Notes: generated by a model from the letters alone, not told the origin. DNA of 23,876 bases from Butyrivibrio sp. UBA3740 (GCA_002372465.1 DFGW01000153.1:1-23876); one strand, 5' to 3'; positions 6,601 to 17,400 are shown, counted from the stretch's first letter. Translations and numbers: made by a program.

Positions 6601-8970
6601 ATGCTTAAATGCGCAGGGAATGTAGATAAGGGCATGTATGAGACCTATTTAGGTCAGCTTCCTAACTACTATAATGAGCTTGATCTTACCAAGGAAAAAG
6701 CCAATATTGAGGAAGGTAAGGTATATGACAATAAGTTTGGAGATGTGGAATCTGAAAAGATAAACACAATGATCAATCCAACCGTTAATTCTCTTGCTTT
6801 GGAGGAGGCAAAGGGACAGACTCTTGATGATATTCTCCTCGATGCTGAAAAGTACAGGGAGGAAACCAAGAAATTAATCTGTAAGCAAGGTGTGCAGGAT
6901 GGGAAAACTGTATATGTGGAGAAATTTGACCTTACAGAGGAGAATGTACAAAAATCCAAGATTGTAAGAAAGAAGCTTATCGATAAGGCTAATGAGCTTA
7001 TGAAGAAGCGCGATATCATGAAAAATATTGCAACAGCTTGGCTTGAGGAAGCTATATATGGCAAGGGATACTACCATGCGGATCTTCATGCAGGTAATAT
7101 TCTTATCAGTGATACCAAGGGAACACTTATTGACTATGGTAATGCGGTAAGACTGACTTCGGATCAGCAGACAGCTATTACTCAGATGATGGCAGCTGCA
7201 GGTTCTAAAAGCTATAAGCTCTTTATGTATGCCTTTGAACTGCTTCTTGGAAAAGATAAGGATAAAGATTTTGAGAAAAACTATCCTCGTGAGCTTCGTC
7301 TTAAACTGCAGCAGGAATTTAAAAATGTTCTAAGTCTGGGTAATGATGACCAGGATGCCGGTTATCGTATTTCCTGTGCACTTATAAGTGCAACACAGCT
7401 TGGAGTCAAGCTTCCACCGGCAATTTACAATTTCTCACAGGGCCAGATAAGGCTTCAGAAATCTATCGATGACATCAACCATATGGTTGACAGCTTTAAG
7501 AGCGACATTATGTGGACCACAACGGCTCTGGTTGACTCTAAAAATAAGGGTTGCGCTGTTACAAATGCTATCAATGATGGCATGGATTGTGACACCGAAG
7601 AAGAGCTGGCTGCTAAAATTCACAAGCATATAGAAGATTTCGAGCCTATTAGTAAAGAAGACTTTGTTTCGCAACTTCTTGATAATACCTACGAAGAAGG
7701 TGACCTAAGTAAGGGCATTGCAGAGATCGATAAACGTAAGGACTTTGATAAAGATGTATTAGGAGTACTTTCGAATCTTGAAGACAGGCTTTCAGAGAAT
7801 CTGGAAAAATTGCCTGACTTTAAATCCTTTAAGAAGGAATGGATCAAGTATAGAGATAAATGGAAGGCAAGATACGATGCTGTAAAGAATAATCCTGATA
7901 TTAATGATGAGCAGAAGAAAGTCGAGATTGCGAAAATAAGAAAAGAGCAAGAGGATAATATTGCGGACGAAGCCCTTAAGATGACACCTGATGATTTGTT
8001 TTATAATGAGGAAACCTATAATTATTTTGGAGGTCAAGCGGTTTTATGGATTGAGTTTCAACAGTCCTTACTTTCGCTTGATGAAAAAGCTGTTAATAAG
8101 GTAATTAATATATACGACAAGATCATTCCGGATGGGCTGCTTCTTGAACAAAAAGTAAATGAGCTAAGAAATCTTCAGGATTGGAAGAAACTAAAAGCTG
8201 ATGTAAGAGAGAGGCTTGTAAACGAGATATATGATCTATATTCCTCTATTTTTGAAAGCAGAAAGAATAACAATACCAGATTTACCGCTGTTTTGAATGA
8301 CATAAAACATGTCTATGGCAAGAATCATCAGATGAAAAAGTATGAATACATGTTTTCCGAAAAGACCAAAGAAAATGGTCAGGAAAAACCACTTGGTCAG
8401 CAGTTTAAGGAAAAGATGGAAGAATACTTTGCCTTTGCTTTAAAATATGCGCCCCAAAAAGATGGGAAACTCAAAAATGAAGAATGGGATATGCAAAATG
8501 TTGAGGGAGAAGATAAACAAAAGCTTAATACCATTCTCAATGAACTGAAAGAACTTCATAGCAAGATTTCCTATATTCAGTTAAAGCGGTATTACGATGG
8601 ACGTTTTGATGAGAAACCTGATATCAAAAGCTATAACTTCTCTAATGTTGTAATGGACCTTGGAGAAAAACACAGAGGCGAATCCATAAAGAGAATTGGA
8701 GTTTCCGGCATAGCCAGAATGAATAAAATAAGCGAATTGCATGCTACTACCTTTATGGGTATGCAGGCTCTGGCTTATACCGGTATGATGAATCAATCAA
8801 CTGTGGATGCTCAGCTTAAGGCCTGGCAAAAAGAGGACGCCAAATACTACAGAGATAATATGCTTGAAGGCGATCCTGCTGTTGAAGAGGAAGAAGAGGA
8901 AAAAGAGGAAGATAATAAAGAAGCAAATAAACAAATAGTTAAGGAAGAAGACGAAGATGATGAAGATTGA
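3628..8970 (+). CDS. Giant protein with internal ABC1/UbiB/AarF-type atypical kinase domain
   Basis: This is a 1780-aa protein; AAGGAG about 8 nt upstream supports the ATG. There is no signal peptide or membrane segment. Residues about 75-200 are highly charged and probably coiled coil; about 200-860 are helical and unrecognised. Residues about 885-1200 match the ABC1 kinase fold: K890-M-M-Q893 with NEEILPEE (counterpart of K-x-G-Q with LLPEE), the Ala-rich loop G948-A-A-S-V-G-Q954, Lys975 in VIIKLLRP, H1150-A-D-L-H-A-G-N1157 (catalytic-loop motif, usually HADPHPGN) and D1169-Y-G (metal-binding DFG counterpart). Residues about 1200-1740 are again helical and unassigned. The tail from about 1755 is nearly all Glu/Asp/Lys. 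UbiB-family proteins are usually about 400-600 aa and act in quinone or lipid metabolism; a 1780-aa version is very unusual. Catalytic residues look intact; the substrate is unknown. Confidence 0.85.
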   Translation: MFTNEDQKQLDKFKSTAINQTKGINNASGFIKGSLYEGQSSELDNQKREQEIFQYYMDNSLDMDDAFIYEEQKHVEKNYIFGDYSDNEEEEKEIIKKYQEQSKLRKQQEKDDEILRRQRRKEQKQKQIELEGNLAARQRLYEKIHSKPKAYSYADLEKLLRKQDRMVSNLSKLNKNDKAEAAMLKQGNLADTKAEIEEIDKVLKMYETKNFQGTDFYEAMIDTVALKFKKGRDVSQMLVNENSRWWDSDLMDAAKKDVQKLSVELEKIKNIPASKEAIDNILLYYDMAIKSCEDYTSVKKKNKRYKAVEVVWQCLSYEKSLLLGLRNGSNELIKGTMGNLLHMSDASATDVKRKEKVVINPKADVYKESTTMTGDLFKNGFSFEEFFKGKSQKEKVKASKAFIELRNALSQFQKGVPDCIDVTVFGKKVTLLQKADNALFVVDDHRMYPLDITANLLHNQIEKEMLNRSELFDKDSLIQLMASYNSMNITAGQYLDIRTSLIDYLTKNLELKKDAFNNIRRSDLVELATSLLTGESDKEKVKEKLNAITTESKDVETMINGVELTEIMAINKQREAEIKNRVSMYEVQVKANDNDWTEEEKKVKNLLADFVFAEDTLIMDENVRNPKEFVRKVLQQNIDALAILVEQEQNGNSQLISSIMDRMNLSKISDKVDFAATIGESVKTLVKNLKKDYIGDKKLDRKQLKDKLEDTLKNQQDLKLGGYLDDAHKSMDDSIKAACNIMQEDVSRITDIIFAKTDDEQENSLEAIMKNAAKADSGQGAFVQNVLKNYFGSASVLDQRAMLASVFRTAGKVNDNISDAELVKEIKERKLTAYSSLYNLEYLGDGREWVGPNEEQKKLLEKFRQEKIALRTGANYLSGLIRGGGPLLHKMMQGLNEEILPEEMRVAIRDVKSKLSPIPMRVVMTQMDAMIERSEGVISRIEVKDNMGAASVGQTFRCRIYGPALPKEGKNVIIKLLRPDVQNRMKREEKIMLKCAGNVDKGMYETYLGQLPNYYNELDLTKEKANIEEGKVYDNKFGDVESEKINTMINPTVNSLALEEAKGQTLDDILLDAEKYREETKKLICKQGVQDGKTVYVEKFDLTEENVQKSKIVRKKLIDKANELMKKRDIMKNIATAWLEEAIYGKGYYHADLHAGNILISDTKGTLIDYGNAVRLTSDQQTAITQMMAAAGSKSYKLFMYAFELLLGKDKDKDFEKNYPRELRLKLQQEFKNVLSLGNDDQDAGYRISCALISATQLGVKLPPAIYNFSQGQIRLQKSIDDINHMVDSFKSDIMWTTTALVDSKNKGCAVTNAINDGMDCDTEEELAAKIHKHIEDFEPISKEDFVSQLLDNTYEEGDLSKGIAEIDKRKDFDKDVLGVLSNLEDRLSENLEKLPDFKSFKKEWIKYRDKWKARYDAVKNNPDINDEQKKVEIAKIRKEQEDNIADEALKMTPDDLFYNEETYNYFGGQAVLWIEFQQSLLSLDEKAVNKVINIYDKIIPDGLLLEQKVNELRNLQDWKKLKADVRERLVNEIYDLYSSIFESRKNNNTRFTAVLNDIKHVYGKNHQMKKYEYMFSEKTKENGQEKPLGQQFKEKMEEYFAFALKYAPQKDGKLKNEEWDMQNVEGEDKQKLNTILNELKELHSKISYIQLKRYYDGRFDEKPDIKSYNFSNVVMDLGEKHRGESIKRIGVSGIARMNKISELHATTFMGMQALAYTGMMNQSTVDAQLKAWQKEDAKYYRDNMLEGDPAVEEEEEEKEEDNKEANKQIVKEEDEDDED

Positions 8971-9415
8971 TATTTATTCCTTAAATGATCGTGTTAATAA
9001 TATGAGCATAGGCTGCACACCCGGGTACGTATTTGATAATATTTCCAGGGAGGGGTACATAACCCTCCTTGGAGTATACAAAGAAGATGGCGAGGATGAA
9101 TTTGCAGGAATCCTTCAGATGTTTCTGGACATAACTAGATCAGGAGTTGCTTTTGGAAGACTTGTGTATATGTTTGTTGATGAGAATGTAAGAGGACAGA
9201 ACGTAGGAACAAGACTTTTGCAGGAGGCAAGTGATTTACTGAAAAGTAATGATATAGACTTTTTTATGATAGATATTCCTCATGATGATGAGGGTATGGT
9301 TATTTCAGACATATCTGAGAATGAGATAAAAAACTTTTTTAAGGAGTGCGGCTTTGCATCAGTAAACGATAAGAGACATGATAAAGAGCTTCTTTTTAAG
9401 CTGACTGCAAAGTGA
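8957..9415 (+). CDS. GNAT-family N-acetyltransferase-like protein
   Basis: The 152-aa protein has the size of a single GNAT domain. The acetyl-CoA motif A region is YMFVDENVRGQNVGTRLL (about residues 71-88). The pyrophosphate loop R79-G-Q-N-V-G84 has Asn82 where most members have Gly, so cofactor binding may be altered. The later KNFFKECGF matches the usual GNAT C-terminal helix and strand. The ATG at 8957 (or 8960) overlaps the last codons of the kinase-like giant gene. The purine-rich codons of that gene's acidic tail supply the AAGGAAG ribosome-like site, so the two are translationally coupled. The substrate is unknown; the coupling suggests it may work on or with the giant protein. Confidence 0.72.
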   Translation: MMKIDIYSLNDRVNNMSIGCTPGYVFDNISREGYITLLGVYKEDGEDEFAGILQMFLDITRSGVAFGRLVYMFVDENVRGQNVGTRLLQEASDLLKSNDIDFFMIDIPHDDEGMVISDISENEIKNFFKECGFASVNDKRHDKELLFKLTAK

Positions 9416-9427
9416 TTGTAACTGTAT

Positions 9428-10357
9428 ATGAAGATTTTTTTAACTCTAAAAGATGATAATCTTCTTAGAATCAGCGATGGCGAAGGCGCCTTTTTAACTA
9501 TAAGGATTAATAAGCCATCTGCTCAGATTCTGTCTATTAATGTGCCTTGGCAAAATCGCAATAAAGGGATTGGAAAGTCCCTTGTTTTTGCTGCCCAGAG
9601 AATACTATTGCAAATGGGAGTGGGAGAGCTTGATGTCTTTTTTACAGATGAAATAATGTATCTTAAACAGCTCTTTGCATCTGCAGGATTTGAGGGAATA
9701 TCCAAAGCAGATATTGTCGCAGCGCCAATAGGAATGGTGCTTTATTCGCCAAACGTAAAGCTTTCGGTAGAAAAAATTTCAGGTAATACAGGCTTTGTTC
9801 CAATGAAGGTATTTTCAATCGATCAGCTAAACAGCACCGTCAGATTTTTAACTGAATCCGCTACAGGCATAACAAATTATGATTATGCTCACTATAACCA
9901 GCTTTGCTCAGGAACTGTATTTGGCAGGGATTTGTCAGCAAATGCGGTTATTCTTTGCAGTAAAGCTGGTAGAGATATTCATGTTGATCTGGCATTGTCA
10001 AGAAACGCTGATGACCCGCGTCATGTGCTTTCAGTTATGCTTGGAATGATCGACGGAGTAATAAGGCAGGGGGCGGAGAGCAGCTTCGACAGGCTAACGC
10101 TTGTTGCCTACAACCCAAAAGTGCTTGCTCTTATAAGGAAGGTTCTTTCTGATAATCTTGAGCTTGATACTATTGGTGAGAGTCTCTTCATGAAGAGAAC
10201 TCTTGTTAAAAAAGATATAGCTGACTTTGAATTTGAATTTGAGCAGGATAATGAAGAACTTCTTGAATCCTATTGGGAGAGGGAAGTTTACTCTGTTCCT
10301 GTTCAGAAAAATATCACATGGAAAGGACCTTGGATAGCGCTTAGAGGGGGAAAATAA
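9428..10357 (+). CDS. Tandem GNAT-like protein, second domain degenerate
   Basis: The 309-aa protein is about twice the length of one GNAT domain. The first half is short at its N-terminus but has a canonical acetyl-CoA loop, R44-N-K-G-I-G49, after the strand ILSINVPW. The second half (about residues 120-265) has the same strand-helix layout, with AVILCSKAG, then DDPRHVLSVMLGMIDGVI, then LTLVAYNPKVLALIRKV, but lacks a recognisable R/Q-x-x-G-x-G loop. The C-terminal tail is acidic, then ends in WKGPWIALRGGK. It follows the single-domain GNAT gene by 12 nt without a strong ribosome site. The protein made from 10519 has the same two-domain plan and is probably a paralogue. Fold call good; substrate unknown. 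Confidence 0.68.
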   Translation: MKIFLTLKDDNLLRISDGEGAFLTIRINKPSAQILSINVPWQNRNKGIGKSLVFAAQRILLQMGVGELDVFFTDEIMYLKQLFASAGFEGISKADIVAAPIGMVLYSPNVKLSVEKISGNTGFVPMKVFSIDQLNSTVRFLTESATGITNYDYAHYNQLCSGTVFGRDLSANAVILCSKAGRDIHVDLALSRNADDPRHVLSVMLGMIDGVIRQGAESSFDRLTLVAYNPKVLALIRKVLSDNLELDTIGESLFMKRTLVKKDIADFEFEFEQDNEELLESYWEREVYSVPVQKNITWKGPWIALRGGK

Positions 10358-10435
10358 CAATGTTAAAACAAGCATAAATGAATTATAAAAAAACGATAAA
10401 AATTTCTCAATAAAGAAAAAAATAATTGTTTAGCT

Positions 10436-10465
10436 CTGATTTTTTTTTCTTAAGAATCGTACAAT
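10436..10465 (+). promoter_or_regulatory. Possible promoter before the second tandem-GNAT gene
   Basis: The 161-nt gap 10358-10518 is very A/T-rich. It holds TACAAT (10460-10465), a fair -10 box, preceded by only weak -35 candidates (CTGATT at 10436-10441, 18 nt spacing). A perfect palindrome TTCTTAAGAA (10447-10456) lies between them and could be a regulator site. Expression of the 10519 and 11407 genes may therefore be partly separate from the upstream genes. Evidence is weak. Confidence 0.3.
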
Positions 10466-10518
10466 GAAAGTGAGCGTTTTTGGGGGATGAAAACATGTAA
10501 AAAGAAGGAGGAACAGAC

Positions 10519-11403
10519 GTGGAACTAAAGGAAATATCCAGATATGAAGCACAGCTTTATGAACTTCCGGCCAGCTACCCCGGAGAAGGAGAGATGAGCA
10601 GATGGTATGCTCTTTTGGATAATGGAAAGGAAGACACTGATAATTACAAGGGATTTTTGGAGACCACAAGCTATGGGGATATAGAGGAAATCTCCTACTT
10701 CCTGATTCCTGATCTTTATCAGGGCAAGGGCTATGGGAACATAATGCTTGAGCTTTTTTTGGATGATTTCATAGAAAGATCAGAGGAAAAGGATCTGGTG
10801 ACATCATTTGAATATAACACTCTGGATGGAAATAAAATTTCGGATATTTTATCAAGTCACGGATTTGAAATTTCATTAAAGCCACTTAAAGAGTGCACTC
10901 TTCCTTTTGATACTGTATATAACAAGCTTTCAAGTAAGAAGCCGGTTTCTTATAAAGGGAAAATGGCTAATCTTTCTGAAAATATTGATGTAGTTGTGGC
11001 AAATGCAGCTGATCTTAATGATGTCGGAATTACGGCCAGGGATATAAAGGAAGCGGACATTTTATATAGTGTTGCGGCAACCGATTCATCAGGTAAACTT
11101 GAAGCTTTGCTTTTGGCATCCAGAAGCCATGACTACAAGGAAGTTGTTGTGGAGGATCTTTATACAGCAACTGATGATGTGAGCGTTCTACGTAAATTTT
11201 TGGCTTTTGCTGTGGAAAATGCGGTAAATAGTGGTGAAACTCCCGAGTTTATTTCATTTGTAGCAGTCAATGAGAAGCTTGAGAAGGTTATGGATCTGTT
11301 TTTTGACAGTCCTTCTACATCCAGACTTATTATGGCAGAAGGCGAATTTAATCTTGGAAAATATGTTGAACAGATTAAGCTTGAAGCGGAGCTTAGGAGG
11401 TAG
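10519..11403 (+). CDS. Tandem GNAT-like protein, GTG start
   Basis: The 294-aa protein starts at GTG, 7 nt after an AAGGAGG ribosome site. The first half is a complete-looking GNAT domain with strand EISYFLIPDLY and the canonical acetyl-CoA loop Q68-G-K-G-Y-G73, then a helix ending in SSHGFEIS. The second half (about residues 155-290) repeats the fold: LEALLLASRS, then VVVEDLYTATDDVSVLRKFL, then EFISFVAVNEKLEKVMDLF, with no GxG loop, so it is probably structural. Layout and spacing resemble the protein from 9428. The stop at 11401-11403 overlaps the AGGAGG ribosome site of the 3077-codon gene, so these two are tightly coupled. The coupling points to a shared job, perhaps acetylation or chaperoning of the giant protein; that is inference. 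Confidence 0.72.
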   Translation: MELKEISRYEAQLYELPASYPGEGEMSRWYALLDNGKEDTDNYKGFLETTSYGDIEEISYFLIPDLYQGKGYGNIMLELFLDDFIERSEEKDLVTSFEYNTLDGNKISDILSSHGFEISLKPLKECTLPFDTVYNKLSSKKPVSYKGKMANLSENIDVVVANAADLNDVGITARDIKEADILYSVAATDSSGKLEALLLASRSHDYKEVVVEDLYTATDDVSVLRKFLAFAVENAVNSGETPEFISFVAVNEKLEKVMDLFFDSPSTSRLIMAEGEFNLGKYVEQIKLEAELRR

Positions 11404-11406
11404 GAT

Positions 11407-14400
11407 ATGTCAATAAATAAGACAGATTTAAAGAATAAAAATTTAAAGAAAAATGATCTTAACAAGACTCAGAATATCCTTGAACAGAAAAAGAATGTTA
11501 TCTCAAATGACATTATTGATAAGAATGTGGCTTTAAATAAAGAAAATCTTATTAATAAGCAGGAAAACAAGCAATATCTAAGAAATGAAGATATTGAAGT
11601 TTTGGGTGCACTGCAGGATTTGGATCTTAGCAATGAAAAAATCGATACCTTTGAAAATCTGCCATTTAAAAGGCTTGAGAGGGAGCAACGCATACTTGAC
11701 CATATGCCTGCACACCTTAAAGGATGCAAGAATCGTTCTGCAAGAAATAAATGGAAGAGAATTCATAAGAAAAGAGTTAAGAACGCAAAGGACCTTCTTG
11801 AGCTTCACAAGAAGAATCTTGCTGATTATGAAAAGACCAGGTTGCAAATTAAAAAGGACCTGGAAGAGGACTCTATAGCTATTGCCCGCTCCTATATTTA
11901 TAACAATGCGGGGGAGAAAAAACTTCATGTTTCCAAGAATGGTAAAGGTGATAAGGTTACAGTTGAAGAAATAGGCGAGGCAAAAGATACAGCTGATTAT
12001 CTTGAATATGAGAATAAGAACCTCAGTGGAAGATCAATCGGAAACTTGAGCGTAAAGGCAGAGGAAATATTTAAAGAGGTTGATACTCTCTTAAAGAATT
12101 ATGTAATTGATGAGGACCAAACTGCTGAGAAGCTTAAAGAGCAGAGGGATGCTGAGCAAAAAAAGAGAAGCAAAAAAGGCGGCAAACTTGCAGATGAAGA
12201 AATTGTTCAGGACAGAAACAAAATTGAGCAGGAGATTTTTGCCCGTCCCGATGAAGTGGTTATCGAAGACGGACAGGTAAAAACTGACAAAAATACAGAG
12301 CTTGACAAGAAAATGTATAACATACAAACCCGCAAAGAAGCCTTTCTTTTGCCGGAATTGTCAGCTCTTTTTAAGAAAGTACTAAAAGATGCTCAAAATC
12401 CATTTACCAGAGTAAAAGAAATAGAAAAAACAGAGATTGTAGATGGAGAAGAAGTAAAGACCAAGGGGCATATAGAGGAGGATTTAAGTAAGGAAAGATA
12501 TAAAGAGCTTGAGGATGAAGCAAAAAAGCTTCTTGAATATGCTAAGAAGATGGGAGCAGCTATTCCCGAGGAGCTTTATTACTTAATAGACATAGCAGAG
12601 GAAGAAAACGCGCTTTACATGGGCTATAAGGATAAGTTTAAACCTGAAAAGAACGGGACTGAGGCTTATGCCCTTTTACTTTCTGCCAGTTCAAAACTCT
12701 TTTTCAATGCCCTGAACGTATTTGCCGGCTATGCAGTCACTCAGGATGATAAAAAGCTCTTTTTTAGTGACGATAGAGAATTAAGAGCTCAAAACTATGA
12801 TGTTTTTAACTTTGAGCTGATGAAGAGTGTTATAAATATCAGGGATGGCGCCAGCGCTGTTGCAAGCAGGATCCGTAAGAACAGACTTGCAATTCATAAC
12901 ATGACAGTGCCTAAGGATGTCGTTCAGGAAAAAATCAATAAGGAGAATGAGCAGATTGCCAGGAACGCTCAGCCTACAGGTATAGATGAAGAGGAGAGAA
13001 AAAGAAAACTTGAAGAAGATAAGCTGAAGGAAATCCATGCAGAGTGGGAAAAGCTTATAAAGGAAGATATCAGGGGAATCCAGGAAGTCGATGATAAGGA
13101 CATGAAGAAGAAAAAATGGATTCTTCCGGAGTATGCTGACAAGATTTTAGAGATAATGAAGAACAATCCTGAGTGCAATGGCCTTACAGGAGAGCCTTTA
13201 AAGCGTTATCTCATCGGCATCAATGACCACCTTGTGCATAATCTTTTACAGCTGAATGATGAGCTTCCAAAGTCCTCAATTGGCGAGGAGTTCTGTTTTG
13301 TTCCAAAGATGAGAGATGACTTTATTCAAAAGGTCAAAACAGAAAAGTTTGGAATGCTCCTTAGAAGTGACTTTAACTTTAGAGATCTTTTAAGAAACAA
13401 CTCTCAGCTTGCGGATCTGTTTGATGATCCTAAGTACGTTGCCATTAAGAACAGACAGCGCGAGATCATGAAGGTCTTAAACAAAGAACTTGGAATTGAG
13501 TATTTCACCGGATCAAGGCAGCTTGCAAGTCTCTGGGCTAATGAGCAGATTCTTTCTCTTCTTACAGATGAGCCCCTGGATAAAGAGGCTCAGTTTAAGG
13601 AGGCTGAAGATAAGGTAAAGGCTGATCTTAAAACCGAAGCTGACAAGGCAGATAAGGGAATCCTTAAATTTAAGGCGCTTAAACTTATCAACAAGTCGGA
13701 TAAGTATGGAGTTTCTGATGAGAACTTCAAGAATTCCTTAGAGAAGATACAGGCAACTGTTCATGATAATATTGCAGTCATCAACAGAAAAATCGGCCTT
13801 ATGGGAATCTGCGACACAGCAAAAGATGTTCTTATGAGAACTGTATTAAAGAAACTTGGCGGAGAGTATCTTCTTGGCTACAGCATCATTTCTCAGGATA
13901 TTGTTGAGTATGTCTGCGACAATATGATGAGCTATGACGGAGAAGCTGCTGAGATACAAAGGACCTGGGACAGAAAGTTTGCCAGGACCAAGGTTCCAAA
14001 GAGACTTAGCGCCAAAGCCGAGAGAGTTGTTGCAAGCAAATTAAATGCAAAAGGAAAGAGAGATAAGTACTATCTAAAGCCAAAGGGATTTAAGGTAGGA
14101 AAAGAGGAAGAGAATAAGTGGGAGGAAACCAACAAAAAGGCTAATAAGTGCATCACTGCTCTTACAAAGCTTTATAACAACAACATCAAGAATTTCCTCG
14201 TTACCCTTGTAAATGCAGAAGATACCAAAACTGCAATTCCAGACAATGCAAAGCTTTTTGTAAACGGTAAGATAAAGCTTACAAAGCGTCAGTGGGATCT
14301 TTTAGAGGACTATTTTGAAAATGAATGGCTTGATGCTTTTGAAAAGGTATATTCAGACGGAAAGTATAATAAGGGCGATGTTGAGAAGAAAATGCCTGAT

Positions 14401-17400
14401 ATAAAGGCAAAAATGCTAAAGGCCATTGAGAATCAGCTTATCATCAATCAGGATAAGCTTAAGAAAGCTGAAAAAAATGGCGAAGATGTTACAAACTTTA
14501 AGGATAGCCTCATTACCCGTGAGGAATTTTCAGATGGCCTTAAGAATAATAAGGTAATCGAGACAAGAAAGACTGTAGTTGAAGACGATATCCAAAAGCA
14601 GATCTTTGAGGATCAGACTCTTGCAGGCATTTTCAGGAAAAAAGAAGAAAGAGAAATGTTCATGGAAGTGCTGAAGGATATTCTGGGTAACAAGAACAGT
14701 CCTCTTCATGCAAAATTTGATTATCTTGATGGGATAGAGAATATAACGCAGCTTGGAGAACTCAGCCTTATAAGCTATTCTCAGTTCTTTGCAGATCTTA
14801 AGTCTTTGCTCCTTGTGGTAAATGAGGAAGAAAACAAGGAGACAGGGAAAAAGGAAAAAACAAACCGCCTTCTTTTGGATAAGTGGAGACTTTCATCCAT
14901 GGGTGGCTCTGATATCTATGGAATAAAGAAAAAGCTCTTAAAGGACCTTTTAAACGGTGAAGTTACAAATGATAATTATGCTGCTAAATTAAAGACTTAC
15001 CAGGATGAGGCAAAGCAAAGAGAAGGCTATAACAAGATGCGTATTGATGCATATCTTGCTACTGATATGGATCTTAATGACACGTATCTTAAGTTCAACT
15101 ACCTTGAGGTTGTAGGAAAAAGCGTCAATCAGGTAAAGAGAATCAGAAAGATCAATCTTGCCAGAGATTTCTGGAAGAATATTCAGAAGTCAGATGAGAA
15201 CCTTGATAAGAATGGCAAGCATTACCAGCGTGAAGATAAGCTCCTTGAATTATTTAACAGGTTCCTTGATTCACTAGAGGATTTAAAGCCTTCTGATAAA
15301 AGGAAAAAGATTCAGGAGTTTGGTCTATTTTTCCAGAATCTTAAGATAACCACTACCGGGAATGGAAATGATTTAAAGTATTCCATCAGCAGTGCAAAAG
15401 AACTTGAAAAAGCAAAAAAGTATTTTAATGTAACCAGTATTAACCAGTCCGACCTTGAAGCATTCTTTAATGCTCAGCTCCTGTTTAAAAATGTTTCAAT
15501 GAAGGAAGGAGTAGCAGAAAAGGATAGGCTTAATCTTGGTGACTGCATAGGAGAAATCTTTATGTTCGGCTGCGGCCAGCAGTATTTTGGTGCAGGTGGC
15601 AAGGGAGAAAAGACATTCCTTAATTCCAATGACGATCAGTATTATGCAGATATTGCAAAGACCGGCAGGGACATTATCACCAAGTGGCAGAATGTAAAGA
15701 AGACTCTTGATATGTGTAAGCTTGAGCATTCTCAAATGGTTACTGTAATGTCAAGACTAAAACCTGTTATTGCAGGTGTTGAATTGTCATTAGAAAAGGA
15801 CGCCATGGCTGATAACCTAAAGCGCTATGGCGTTGAAGGCCTCAATGAGCTCAATGCAAAGCTCATGGAAATCTACTTCCCAGGCGAGAATACCGAAGCT
15901 AACCTTAAAAAGAGCAAAGAATTTGGCCAGATTTATATCAAGAGAAGAGATTTCATCGATAATTATGGCGAGACAGATAAAATTAAGGGTAAATTCAGAG
16001 TCATAAGAGATTACCTGTTTAAAGATCAGGAAGTTTGGGAAAAGATCATTACTCTTTCCGATGAAGAATTTATAAACTATGTTGAGGAACTTAACAGAAA
16101 GTACAGCCCACTTTTGGATGTTCTGAAAAATGATGATTACAGAGGCTCAGGTCCTATCAATGAGCAGTATATCATGTCTAACTGGGAGAACTTCAAGAGT
16201 CGTGAAAACTGGACCCAAGAACAGTGGAAAAAAGATGTAGCAAACTTTTATAATGGATTTATGCAGGAAACCAAGGGCAAGAAAACCGGAGTACAAAAGA
16301 CCCTTGATTCTGTTACCAAAAAGATGGTTAAGGCAAAAATGGATCCAAACGAGAAGGGAAGTACGCTTCTTATGAAGCTGAGCTACATCCTTTCAGCAGA
16401 TCCTGAATCCTTTAATCTGCTCTATGATGATAAGCTGATGTTTGAAGCTATAAAGAAGCTTGACAATCAGTACAAGAAAAACATGGAGTATGTTAAGGAT
16501 ACTTTCGTCACAATCCAGAAAAAGATACAGACCAATGAAGAGTATGTATCTAATAAAGAGGATGACGCTCTTTATAAGGAGTGTGCCCGAATTTATAACA
16601 CCGGTGACATGGTCAGTCAGCAAAAAGAAATGGAAGATTCCGCGGCTGTTCTTCGAAAACTTGCAGCTAAGAGAGAACCTTCGGAAAATGACAAGATGTA
16701 TGCCGAGTATTCTCTCTTTATGCAGATCATTATGCCTTATGCGTTCTCAGCCAAAGAGGATGTGTTTAGACAGACATTTTTAGACAAGCTAAAAGAGTTC
16801 CAGAGCTGGCAGACACATGAAAGAAATACCAATATTTATTCTGACAGAAATGTTCTTGATACCAAAGACGATATCAGGCTTTCAATTGAAATCAGGAAAA
16901 ATGAAGGCAAGAGCCTTGAGAGAGTCTACAATAAGGACTATGAGGAATACAGAGAAAAGAAGGCACTTCTTGGATCGGTGGGACTTGTGGCCTATAATGC
17001 AAATCCAAGGTTTGATGCGAAGGATATTAAGAAGCTCAGAAAATATATTGATGAGAACCTGGAAGATACATACAAAGATACAGATCAGGAATTCATAAAG
17101 GGACTTCTTGTAGAAAAAGCTCTTTCACTTACCAAGGTAAAAGAAGAGGATTTAAAAGGTCACCTTGTAGCTGAGATGGAAAGACTTGTTACCCTTTATA
17201 CTGCTCTTCAAAAGGAGGCTAAGGGACTTTCTGAAAATGACATCAAGAAAGCCGTGGTATTTGCTTTTGCCCAGAATGCCACAAGAATTAAACTTCCTCT
17301 TGATGGAAGTCATGAGGGTGATATCAAGGAAATTCTTGATGAGCTTTCGGAGCGCGATAAGCTTATAAAGATTGACAGACCTGCATCTAAGCTTGCTCAA

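Noticed and set aside
16393..17098. Overlapping frames on both strands inside the 3077-codon gene
   Set aside because: They lack ribosome sites and protein-like composition; the giant frame is uninterrupted and its repeats continue to the end of the protein.
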